Source: Bacteroidales bacterium (GTDB lineage: Bacteria; Bacteroidota; Bacteroidia; Bacteroidales; UBA932). From it: DNA of 45,584 bases. The notes beneath the pieces were generated by a model, which saw nothing but the letters and a program-made list of their open reading frames with translations, was not told the DNA's origin and ran no database searches. Both the position numbers and the translations under genes were made by a program. Below are positions 7,185 to 15,297 of this stretch, in pieces (positions within the stretch are counted from its first letter, which is position 1; each line of letters begins with the position of its first letter). Location of the stretch: positions 1-45,584 of the forward strand of contig JAGAAY010000105.1 of the NCBI GenBank assembly GCA_017615065.1. Reading direction: 5' to 3'.

Positions 7185-8501
7185 ATGAAAAAAGTATATA
7201 TCGAGACATACGGGTGCCAGATGAACGTGAATGACACGGAGGTCATTTTCGCGATACTGGGGAAGGCGGGGTACGCCAGGACGGAGAGTATGGAGGAGGC
7301 CGATCTGATTATGGCCAATACCTGCTCGGTGAGAGATAATGCGGAGCAGCGTATCTGGGGGCGTATCGAGCAGTTCAATGTTCAGCGCAAAAAGCGCCCC
7401 GGCACTCTTGTGGGCATCGTGGGATGTATGGCAGAGCGCCTGAAGGACGCCCTTCTGGAAACCCACAAGGTGGATTTGGTGGTGGGCCCGGACGCCTATC
7501 GTTCGCTGCCACGCCTGCTGGAGGCCATTTCGCCGGACAGCCCGCAGATTGACGTGTTGCTTTCCCGCGATGAAACCTATGCCGATATCACTCCCGTGCG
7601 CACAGACCGCAATGGGGTATCGGCCTTCATCTCCATCATGCGCGGCTGCAACAACGTATGCTCGTACTGCGTTGTGCCTTACACCCGTGGGGTGGAGCGC
7701 TCCAGGGATGCGCATTCCATCGTGCGCGAGGCCTGCGACGTGTTCCGGCGTGGCTACAAGGAGGTTACCCTTCTGGGCCAGAACGTGGACAGCTACCTGT
7801 GGAAGAGTGCCGATGAAACCGTGAACTTCGCCGCCCTTCTTAGGATGGTGGCCGAAATCGACCCTTCACTGCGCGTGCGGTTCTCCACTTCCCACCCCAA
7901 AGACATCTCCGACGAGGTTATCGAGACCATGGCGGCATACCCCAATATCTGCAAGCACATCCACCTTCCCGTGCAGAGCGGCAGCACGCGTCTTCTGGAA
8001 AAGATGCGCCGCAAGTACAGCCGTGAGTGGTATCTGGAGCGTGTCGCGAAAATCCGCAGCATTATCCCGGACTGCGGCCTCACCACGGATGTGATTGCGG
8101 GATTCTGCTCGGAAACCGAGGAAGATCATCGTGACACCCTTTCGCTCATGGATGAAGTGGGCTTCGACTGGGCCTTCATGTTCGCCTACTCTGAGCGCCC
8201 CGGCACCCTTGCCGCCCGCAACTATCCGGACGATGTGACACCGGAAGTTAAAACGCGCCGCCTTAACGAAATCATCGAGCTCCAGAACCGCAAAGGCCTG
8301 GAGAGCTATCGCCGCGACATCGGCAAAGAACTGGAAGTCCTGGTGGAAGGCACCTCCAAACGCGACCCCGGCCAGCTCTGCGGCCGTGCCTCCAGCAATA
8401 AAATGTGCGTTTTCCCCGCAGGAAACCTCAAAGTAGGCGATTACGCCCGTGTCCGCGTCATTGACGCCACCAGCGCTACGCTAATCTGCGTATTGGCGTG
8501 A
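7185..8501 (+). CDS. miaB: tRNA-2-methylthio-N6-dimethylallyladenosine synthase
   Basis: A 438-residue radical-SAM methylthiotransferase that adds a 2-methylthio group to i6A37 of tRNAs reading UNN codons. The N-terminal UPF0004 domain has its three cluster cysteines in ETYGCQMN, NTCSVRD and GCMAERL. The radical-SAM cluster motif is MRGCNNVCSYCVVPYTRG (CxxxCxxC, about residues 147-164). The C-terminus is a TRAM domain. The ATG at 7185 begins MKKVYIETYGCQMN. Longer readings would start inside palindromic element B. A strong terminator follows. Confidence 0.97.
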   Translation: MKKVYIETYGCQMNVNDTEVIFAILGKAGYARTESMEEADLIMANTCSVRDNAEQRIWGRIEQFNVQRKKRPGTLVGIVGCMAERLKDALLETHKVDLVVGPDAYRSLPRLLEAISPDSPQIDVLLSRDETYADITPVRTDRNGVSAFISIMRGCNNVCSYCVVPYTRGVERSRDAHSIVREACDVFRRGYKEVTLLGQNVDSYLWKSADETVNFAALLRMVAEIDPSLRVRFSTSHPKDISDEVIETMAAYPNICKHIHLPVQSGSTRLLEKMRRKYSREWYLERVAKIRSIIPDCGLTTDVIAGFCSETEEDHRDTLSLMDEVGFDWAFMFAYSERPGTLAARNYPDDVTPEVKTRRLNEIIELQNRKGLESYRRDIGKELEVLVEGTSKRDPGQLCGRASSNKMCVFPAGNLKVGDYARVRVIDATSATLICVLA

Positions 8502-8537
8502 AATACATTTCACTGATAATCAGTAACTTACAGATTT

Positions 8538-8567
8538 CTAGTCCGGCTGCGAGCCGGACTAGTTTTG
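8538..8567 (+). terminator. Intrinsic terminator of miaB
   Basis: The perfect 11-bp stem CTAGTCCGGCT / AGCCGGACTAG with a GCG loop is followed by TTTTG. It lies between convergent genes. The T-tract serves the rightward miaB transcript only. Confidence 0.85.
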
Positions 8568-8598
8568 TATAAGTAAGTGATTCACAATAAGTTCTATT

Positions 8599-9126
8599 TC
8601 ACGGTCTTAAATCCGTAACCACATACGAGGAGGGGAGGCCTGCGGTGACGAAGGTGAAGGCCGACAGGTCGGAGGGGTCGGAGAAGCGGACGGTGGAGAG
8701 GACGAAGCGGACGGTGGTGTCGTCGTCAAGGGCGATGGTGAGGTCCAGGGAGTCGGAGCCTTCGCGGTTCACCTTGATTTTATCCATGAAACTGCGGTAG
8801 GAACTGATCAGGAGGGCGGGGTTGGTGAAGACATCGTCGTTTGCAACTTCGTCGATGACAACTTCCTTGGCTTTCTCGTCAACCATCCAGAGGGTTTTTC
8901 CGTCGCTGTAGCTCTTCAGGCCCAAACCGGAGACAACAAAGCAGTTGCCCTGGGCGGTAACGGAGCCGCGGGTGACTTCGGACATGCCTTTGCCCTGATC
9001 CAGGCTGTATACATAATCGAATGTCACACGCTTTCCGGCGGCTTTATCAAGAAGCGCAATGCCTCGCCCCTGTGCAAAGCAAAGGAGCGGAACTAGCGAT
9101 AAAAGGATGCAGAGAATTCTTTTCAT
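8599..9126 (-). CDS. LolA-like outer-membrane lipoprotein carrier protein
   Basis: A 175-residue secreted protein. A signal peptide (about 1-19, ending CFAQ) is followed by a LolA/DUF-type incomplete beta-barrel: VTFDYVYSLDQGKG, GSVTAQGNCFVVSG, DGKTLWMVDEKAKEVVID, and an amphipathic stretch around NPALLISSYRSFM. LolA escorts lipoproteins across the periplasm. It is the last gene of the DUF4290-ftsK operon, 5 nt behind ftsK, an order common in Bacteroidales. Divergence from proteobacterial LolA leaves the exact cargo open. Confidence 0.8.
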   Translation of the reverse strand: MKRILCILLSLVPLLCFAQGRGIALLDKAAGKRVTFDYVYSLDQGKGMSEVTRGSVTAQGNCFVVSGLGLKSYSDGKTLWMVDEKAKEVVIDEVANDDVFTNPALLISSYRSFMDKIKVNREGSDSLDLTIALDDDTTVRFVLSTVRFSDPSDLSAFTFVTAGLPSSYVVTDLRP

Positions 9127-9131
9127 ACCCG

Positions 9132-11528
9132 TTACTTCTCCAAGAAGTGGGCCAGAATGGTGTCCAGTTCGTTGAAATCACGCACAAGCACCTCACGGGG
9201 CTTGGAACCGTTTTGCGGCCCCACGATTCCGGCCGCCTCCAGCTGGTCCATAACACGGCCTGCCTTAGCGTAGCCCATGCCCAGACGGCGCTGGAGATCG
9301 GAGGTTGAACCCCTCTGTGTGGAAACAATCAGCCGCGCGGCTTCCTCGAAGCGTTCGTCAAGGGCCTTCATGTCCACCATGCCGCCACCGCCTTCGTCGC
9401 CCTCTTCGGGTGCAGGTTCCGGCAAATAGAACGGAGTGTTGTATGATTTCTGGTAACCCCGCTGGTCTCCCACGAAGGAAGTGAGGTTCACAATTTCGTC
9501 ATTGTCGATGAAGGCGCACTGCAGCCTTTCCATGTTAACGCCGCTGTAGAAGAGCATGTCTCCACGGCCGATGAGTTTCTCCGCGCCAGGCTGGTCCAGG
9601 ATAGTGGAGGAGTCGATGCGGGAAGTGACGCGGAAGGCAATACGCATGGGGAAGTTTGCCTTGATAAGACCGGTGATAACGTCCACTGTAGGGCGCTGTG
9701 TGGCCAGAATCACGTGCAAGCCTGCCGCACGTCCCTTCTGGGCCAGACGGATGACCGATGTGGTGATGCTGCGGGCAGTAGCCTTGGATTCCGGGCCTGC
9801 GCCTACCGACATCGTAAGATCGGCATACTCATCAATGACAACTACTATATAAGGAAGGAAGCGGTGGCCCTCCATGGGGTTGAGCTTGCGGTCCAGGAAC
9901 TTGTCGTTGTATGCGCTGATCTTGTTAACCACCGCCTTGTTGAGCAGTTCGTAGCGGGAATCCATTTCCACGCACAGGGACTGCAGGACTGCCGCGGCGC
10001 TCTTGGCGTTCTTGACGATGGCCATATCCTTCTCCTCTTCCTCATTCGCAGCCGTGGGCAGCACCGCAAGATAGTGGTTGATGAGCCTGCTGTAGGCCGA
10101 GAATTCCACCATCTTGGGGTCGATGAAGACGAACTTGAGCTCCGAGGGGTGCTTGGCGTACAGCAGCGACGAGACGATGACGTTGAGGCCCACCGACTTA
10201 CCCTGCTTGGTGGCGCCGGCCACAAGCACGTGGGGAGCATCGGCAAGGTCAAACACCTTGACTTTCTGCGAGATGGTATATCCCAGAGCCACAGGGAGTT
10301 CCGCCTTGCTGTTGCGGAAGGCATCGTCGTTGAGAAGCTGCTTGAGCGGCACGATGGACGGGGAGTCGTTGGCGACTTCGATGCCCACCGAATCCGACAG
10401 GGTGACAATACGCACGCCCCTGGCATTGAGCGAGATGGCGATGTCGTCCTGGAGCTGTTTAATGGCCGATATCTTAACGCCCGGGGCCGGATACACCTTA
10501 TAAAGCGTAACGGTGGGGCCCACGATGGCGGTAACGTCCTTTACCTGGATCTTGTAGTTGGAAAGGGTGACGCGGATCTTGTTGTTGTTGCGGATGAGCT
10601 CCTCCTGCGAAACATCGTGACGTGACGATGCATAGTCTCCCAGAAGGCTCAGGGGCGGGAATTTGAAGCGGGGGAGGCCGCCGTTGTCCGGGTCCAGGCG
10701 GTTGTCGATCCTGGGCAGGGGCTGCTTGACCTTCTGGTCCAGGGTATCGTCGGTTTGTACTGTGAGGCTGCCCCCGTCCTCCACCGCCTCCGGCTGGTCC
10801 GGGGTGGATTCCTGGGTGAGGGTTTTGACTGGAGTCACCGGCTCGACCGGCGCCACGGGTATAACCGGCGGAACTATTTCTTCCGGCTCATCCTCCTCAA
10901 TCTCATTCTCGAACGGCTCGTCGTACGGGTCATCGGCAGGATCCTCTTTCTTTTCGCGTTTCTGCCCGGTGAGAAGGTCGGAGAAGCGACGGCTCATGCA
11001 GAAGAACCACAGCACGGTGAAGAGGACCAGCAGGAAACCGGTCATCCACACGCCTACAAGGCTCATCATCCAGTTTACGACGGAGATGCCGGCGCTTCCG
11101 CCAAGGCCGCTCTGGAATACTGTATCGGCCCCTATGAACGAACCGGTGAAACCGCAAAGCCACGAAAGCAGGAATGTTGCGCTGAGGCAGCCGGACAGCC
11201 ACTTCAAAATGCGCAGCGACTGAGCTTTCTTCAAAAGCAGCCATGCCGATGCCACCCACATGAGCAGCAGCAGGGGAATCACACCCAGGCCGAAGCTCTT
11301 GTGAACCAGAAAATCGGCCCAGCGTGCGCCCAGCGACGCTCCGTGGTTGCTTACCTCCGTGCCGGCCTTTACGCCGGAAGCCAGCGATGATGCATCCAGC
11401 TTCCAGGTAAAGAAGTAGGATATCACGGAGATGGTTGTGAATACCGCAATGGCAACCACAAGCGCACCGATTACGAAGCGTATGCGGGCCCTGCGGCCCT
11501 CGTCCATATTTTTCCAGAATGCAGGCAT
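9132..11528 (-). CDS. ftsK: DNA translocase FtsK/SpoIIIE family
   Basis: A 798-residue septal DNA pump that clears chromosomes from the closing septum and activates dimer resolution. The N-terminus has about four membrane segments (residues ~17-40, 80-95, 110-130, 145-175). A Pro/Glu-rich linker (about 195-270) follows. The motor domain has Walker A GATKQGKSVGLN and Walker B YIVVVIDEYADL, and ends with the winged-helix gamma domain (STSDLQRRLGMGYAKAGRVM) that reads orienting DNA sequences. The length is near that of other Bacteroidota FtsK proteins. It is 3 nt from the DUF4290 gene and 5 nt from the LolA-like gene. Confidence 0.96.
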   Translation of the reverse strand: MPAFWKNMDEGRRARIRFVIGALVVAIAVFTTISVISYFFTWKLDASSLASGVKAGTEVSNHGASLGARWADFLVHKSFGLGVIPLLLLMWVASAWLLLKKAQSLRILKWLSGCLSATFLLSWLCGFTGSFIGADTVFQSGLGGSAGISVVNWMMSLVGVWMTGFLLVLFTVLWFFCMSRRFSDLLTGQKREKKEDPADDPYDEPFENEIEEDEPEEIVPPVIPVAPVEPVTPVKTLTQESTPDQPEAVEDGGSLTVQTDDTLDQKVKQPLPRIDNRLDPDNGGLPRFKFPPLSLLGDYASSRHDVSQEELIRNNNKIRVTLSNYKIQVKDVTAIVGPTVTLYKVYPAPGVKISAIKQLQDDIAISLNARGVRIVTLSDSVGIEVANDSPSIVPLKQLLNDDAFRNSKAELPVALGYTISQKVKVFDLADAPHVLVAGATKQGKSVGLNVIVSSLLYAKHPSELKFVFIDPKMVEFSAYSRLINHYLAVLPTAANEEEEKDMAIVKNAKSAAAVLQSLCVEMDSRYELLNKAVVNKISAYNDKFLDRKLNPMEGHRFLPYIVVVIDEYADLTMSVGAGPESKATARSITTSVIRLAQKGRAAGLHVILATQRPTVDVITGLIKANFPMRIAFRVTSRIDSSTILDQPGAEKLIGRGDMLFYSGVNMERLQCAFIDNDEIVNLTSFVGDQRGYQKSYNTPFYLPEPAPEEGDEGGGGMVDMKALDERFEEAARLIVSTQRGSTSDLQRRLGMGYAKAGRVMDQLEAAGIVGPQNGSKPREVLVRDFNELDTILAHFLEK

Positions 11529-11531
11529 CGC

Positions 11532-12185
11532 TTACTTCTTTCCCTTTTTGCGGTGATACTTGCCCTTCTTGAACTGGTTGCCTGTATTGAGACCGGGACG
11601 CGCAAATGTCTGGTCCTGGGCGATTTTGCCCAACTCAAGTCCTTCCGGCACTTTTACCCGGCCGCCGGAGAGGCGGTGGATATCCTCGAAGATGGTTTCA
11701 TCGGCCACGGTATCCTTGTTCCAGATGAGGTACTGCTGCCTCATGTAGATGGCAAGGGAGCGGATCATGGCGGTTTTTATCTCGCCTTCCGGCTCTGTGG
11801 CGATAAGATCGATGATGCTTTCGATATTGCGTCCGTAATGGCGTGCCTTGATGGGCCTGGTATTGAGGGGAATCCTCTCCGGAGGCACTGCGGAGGCCTC
11901 GGGAAGGGGAGCGGGGTAGGGGGAGTCGATGTCAAGGTCGTACCCGGCGATCATATAGAGGTGATCCCAGAGCTTCTGCTCGTAGTTCTCCTGCTGATGC
12001 ACCTGCGGATTAAGGCTTTCCATAACCTTGACCACGGCGCGGGCCTGCTCGCTGCGCTTTGCCTTGTCCGGAATCTCCTTCACCTGCTCCACCATCTTGA
12101 GCACATTCCTGCCATACTCCGGCATCGTGAGCTTTTCCACCTCGGTGTTGTAGTATAATTTTATGCTGTGTTCGCTTGCTTCCAT
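11532..12185 (-). CDS. DUF4290 family protein
   Basis: A 217-residue cytosolic protein of the Bacteroidota-specific DUF4290 family. Family features are LYYNTEVEKLTMPEYGRNVL near the N-terminus, HYGRNIESIIDLI in the middle, and a highly basic tail (KKGKYHRKKGKK). Function is unknown. The tail suggests nucleic-acid contact, which is inference. It is the first gene of the operon with ftsK and the lolA-like gene. Its promoter lies immediately upstream, at the addA stop codon. Confidence 0.88.
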   Translation of the reverse strand: MEASEHSIKLYYNTEVEKLTMPEYGRNVLKMVEQVKEIPDKAKRSEQARAVVKVMESLNPQVHQQENYEQKLWDHLYMIAGYDLDIDSPYPAPLPEASAVPPERIPLNTRPIKARHYGRNIESIIDLIATEPEGEIKTAMIRSLAIYMRQQYLIWNKDTVADETIFEDIHRLSGGRVKVPEGLELGKIAQDQTFARPGLNTGNQFKKGKYHRKKGKK

Positions 12186-12210
12186 AAGAAGTGCAATTTT
12201 AGATAGTCTG

Positions 12211-12218
12211 CAAATATA
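12211..12218 (-). promoter_or_regulatory. -7 element for the DUF4290-ftsK-lolA-like operon
   Basis: The minus strand reads TATATTTG here, a perfect TAnnTTTG match, about 26 nt before the DUF4290 ATG and right behind the addA stop. No TTG lies at the expected 20-nt spacing. Confidence 0.6.
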
Positions 12219-12219
12219 A

Positions 12220-15200
12220 TCAATTTTTCACAATCTCGTCGTCTTCATCCTCGCGTATATACCATATAAAAGTACGTACCGGGGAATAGCCCATTTCGCG
12301 GAAGAGGCGCGCGTAGCGGCCGAGCTGGCGCTGGTATCGGTCCTGGACGGCGCCGAATTTATAGTCGACTATATCCACCGAGCCGTCGCTCCGTACAACC
12401 ACCCTGTCCGGCCTTGAAAGCGAGCCTCCGGGGGCCAGGATGGCCGATTCGTTGAGGATCCGTGCCGATGCGTCCGAGAACCAGCCGTACTGCTTCACTC
12501 CATCCAGTTCGCCCGTGAGGAACTCCAGGGTGCCGTCGCGGTCCGATGCCTCCAGTTCGCCGCTCATGACCGCGGCATCCACTGCGTGCGGCAGATCTTC
12601 CGGGACGATGACGCCGGAGAGAATCCTGTGCAGCACCAGGCCCCTGCGACGGGCCGATGCATGCGCGCCAACACTGCCGTCCGGGCCGAAGTAGTCGTAG
12701 GCATCGGCACTGAAACGGAGGCGGCCGCGCTCGGTGGGCGGTGTGTCGTCATCGGCCTCCACTGAAGGATTGAGGGGCCAGGACGGATAGCCGGGGAAGA
12801 CAGGCGTTTCTTCCGACTTTTCGCGCATTAGGGAACCTAAATCGTATGGCTCGCCGCGCATATAGCTTTCGCCTCCCGTGAACGAGTACAGGATGTGGCC
12901 GAAATTCTTCCATTTGGCGGGCTCCTCCTCCTTGCCGGGGCAAAGGGAGATTATCTTGAGCCCGTATTTGGGCCTTGTGAGTGCTACGTAGAATACGTTG
13001 ATATTGTCTACGAGCTGAAGATGCCGCTCCCGCTCATACTGTGCGCTGAACAGGCTTTCCTTTGCGGCTTCTCCCAGGAATACAGGGAAGATGCCTTTGG
13101 CGCTTTCTTCCAGAGGGGTGCCCTCCACGGCCGGTTTGCACCAGTAGTCGGAGCCCTTGTAAAGCGTAACTTTTTCCGCGTACGGGAATATCACATAGGG
13201 GAATTCCAGGCCTTTAGCCTTGTGAACGGTCATAATGCGCACGGCCTCGCCGCTGTCCGGCGATGCAATCTTGGGCGATGCTTCTTCCCAGTCGCGCAGG
13301 AAGCCCGCAAGGTTGTTTCCGTTCAGTGAAACCCAGTCCTGGATGTAGTCCATGAACGACTGGATGTACGGAATCTCGGCCTCGAAAGCTGCCGGATTGG
13401 CATCCCTCAGGTCCCTGAGAATCTCCTCCGCAAGGTCTGTGAGCGAGTGATAGCTGTCCGGGATGTCCACGTTCATGCTGGTTGCCAGGAAGGAGTTCAC
13501 CTTGTTCTTGCCTGCCGATATGGGGGAGTCCACCAGCGACAGCTGTGACACGGCCCGGCGCACGGTGACCGATGTTTTGACGAAGAGGGAATCGTCCGAT
13601 ACCACCGGGATGTTCTCCTGGACAAGGCGGGCGGCGATGGCGCTGCCGTCGTCGTTGTTGCGCACCAGCACGGCGATGTCGCTAAGGTGACAGTTCAGTT
13701 CGCGAATCGTGCCCACGATTTCATCCATTTCGGCATCGGCATCATCGCAGAACACTATATCCACGCTGCCGGGAGCCGGATCCCTGAACTTTGCTGTCTG
13801 CTGCACATCGGCATATACGCTGGAGAGACTCTCCGGCCCTTCAATTCCAAAGACCCGGTCCAGCCCCTCCGCGGCGTATTTGAAGAACTCGTAGTTGAAT
13901 TCCACTATTTCGTGGCAGGTGCGGTGGTTTTCCTTGAGGCTGCGCACGCTGCTTCGCGGGAACGACTGCTGCACACCGCTGCCAAGGAGGTTCCAGTCCG
14001 AGCCTCTCCAGCGGTAGATGCTCTGCTTGACATCGCCCACGATGAGATTCTCCGCTCCGGCCGCCTCCGAATTCTCCAGCAGAGGATGGAAATTGTCCCA
14101 CTGGATGTCGGATGTGTCCTGGAATTCGTCCAGGAGGAAGCTGTCGTAGCGCGTGCCGGTTTTCTCGTAAATGAACGGGGTGTCTGTTCCGTCGATGATG
14201 CCTTTCAATATTGAATTGGAATCGTCGATGGAAAGGATATTCTTCTCCTGCTGAATCTCCGCAAAGGCTTTGCGCAGTTCCCCGGCAACGCCAAGGCTAT
14301 ATAGCTGCTTATGGATTATGCGCGCGGTATTGTATATACGGTACGGCTGTCCGAAAAGCTCCAGGAACGCATTCAGAGGGCTATCCAGGATGCCTTCGCA
14401 CTGCAGGCGCAGCGATTCCTTGGTCTTTGAAAACCACTGGGATGAGTCAGAGGCATTCCGCACAAACGCCGGAGTGAGCGGCTTCTCAACGGGCGCGGGC
14501 TCGTGGTAATTGTAGAGAGCTTTGAGGAATCCGCGATTGGTGTCTTCGGGAGCCACGCCGCATTCTTTAAGGCAGTCCAGAACGGCCTGGGCCGCCTGAG
14601 GAACCTGCTCCTCAAAGGCCTTGATATCCTTCTCCAGTGATGTTCGCAGAGTCCGCAGATTCTCCTTCGTCCACAACTTATCCTCGTTCATCCCGTAGCG
14701 TTCCGCGGCCTGGGTGTAATCCTCGCTCCGCAGGCTCATGGCTATCTTGCGCAGGCTGTCGTCCAGACGGAACTTGGAGCTGCGTTGCAGATTCTCCTTC
14801 ACGCCCCCCACAAGCCAGTCAACAACGTCTTTGTTCTCGGGCGTGAGCGAACTCAGAACACGGTCTACACTCTCCTCCACCAGCGCCTCCCTGTCCAGGC
14901 TGACCTGATATGCGCTGAACTGTCCGATCTCACGCGAAAAAGCGCGGAGCGTCTGCTGGAAGAAGCGGTCGATGGTAGAAACCGCAAATGCGGAATAGTC
15001 GTGGAGGATGCCGTACAGCTGCTGCTGGCATCGTTTCTTAAGATCCGCGGCGCTGGAGCACAGCTTTTCCTCCATGAAATACTTGAAGTACGGCGACTTC
15101 TCCGGCTCCCTGGAAAGTCTGTACAGTTCATCCAGGATGCGCCGTTTCATCTCGTCGGTGGCCTTGTTGGTGAAGGTTACGGCGAGGATATGCCTGTATG

Positions 15201-15297
15201 CAGCGGCATCGCTGCTCTTAAGCAGCAGTTTGATGTATTCGCGGGCCAGGGTGTATGTCTTGCCGCTTCCGGCCGAAGCTTTCACTATCTGTATCAT
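12220..15297 (-). CDS. addA: UvrD-type helicase/nuclease, AddA/RecB-like
   Basis: A 1025-residue recombinational-repair helicase. Walker A is KASAGSGKTYTLAREY at the extreme N-terminus. Further helicase motifs are LLDEFQDTSD (motif II), GDVKQSIYRWRGSD (motif III), IMTVHKAKGLEFPYVIF (motif V) and VALTRPKYGL (motif VI). The C-terminus has a RecB-like nuclease with an LVLHRIL histidine and VDIVDYKFG (D-x-K). With its partner it should process double-strand breaks. The ATG at 15297 overlaps the addB TGA as ATGA, which decides the start over an in-frame TTG 9 nt upstream. The AddA symbol is by analogy within Bacteroidota. Confidence 0.92.
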   Translation of the reverse strand: MIQIVKASAGSGKTYTLAREYIKLLLKSSDAAAYRHILAVTFTNKATDEMKRRILDELYRLSREPEKSPYFKYFMEEKLCSSAADLKKRCQQQLYGILHDYSAFAVSTIDRFFQQTLRAFSREIGQFSAYQVSLDREALVEESVDRVLSSLTPENKDVVDWLVGGVKENLQRSSKFRLDDSLRKIAMSLRSEDYTQAAERYGMNEDKLWTKENLRTLRTSLEKDIKAFEEQVPQAAQAVLDCLKECGVAPEDTNRGFLKALYNYHEPAPVEKPLTPAFVRNASDSSQWFSKTKESLRLQCEGILDSPLNAFLELFGQPYRIYNTARIIHKQLYSLGVAGELRKAFAEIQQEKNILSIDDSNSILKGIIDGTDTPFIYEKTGTRYDSFLLDEFQDTSDIQWDNFHPLLENSEAAGAENLIVGDVKQSIYRWRGSDWNLLGSGVQQSFPRSSVRSLKENHRTCHEIVEFNYEFFKYAAEGLDRVFGIEGPESLSSVYADVQQTAKFRDPAPGSVDIVFCDDADAEMDEIVGTIRELNCHLSDIAVLVRNNDDGSAIAARLVQENIPVVSDDSLFVKTSVTVRRAVSQLSLVDSPISAGKNKVNSFLATSMNVDIPDSYHSLTDLAEEILRDLRDANPAAFEAEIPYIQSFMDYIQDWVSLNGNNLAGFLRDWEEASPKIASPDSGEAVRIMTVHKAKGLEFPYVIFPYAEKVTLYKGSDYWCKPAVEGTPLEESAKGIFPVFLGEAAKESLFSAQYERERHLQLVDNINVFYVALTRPKYGLKIISLCPGKEEEPAKWKNFGHILYSFTGGESYMRGEPYDLGSLMREKSEETPVFPGYPSWPLNPSVEADDDTPPTERGRLRFSADAYDYFGPDGSVGAHASARRRGLVLHRILSGVIVPEDLPHAVDAAVMSGELEASDRDGTLEFLTGELDGVKQYGWFSDASARILNESAILAPGGSLSRPDRVVVRSDGSVDIVDYKFGAVQDRYQRQLGRYARLFREMGYSPVRTFIWYIREDEDDEIVKN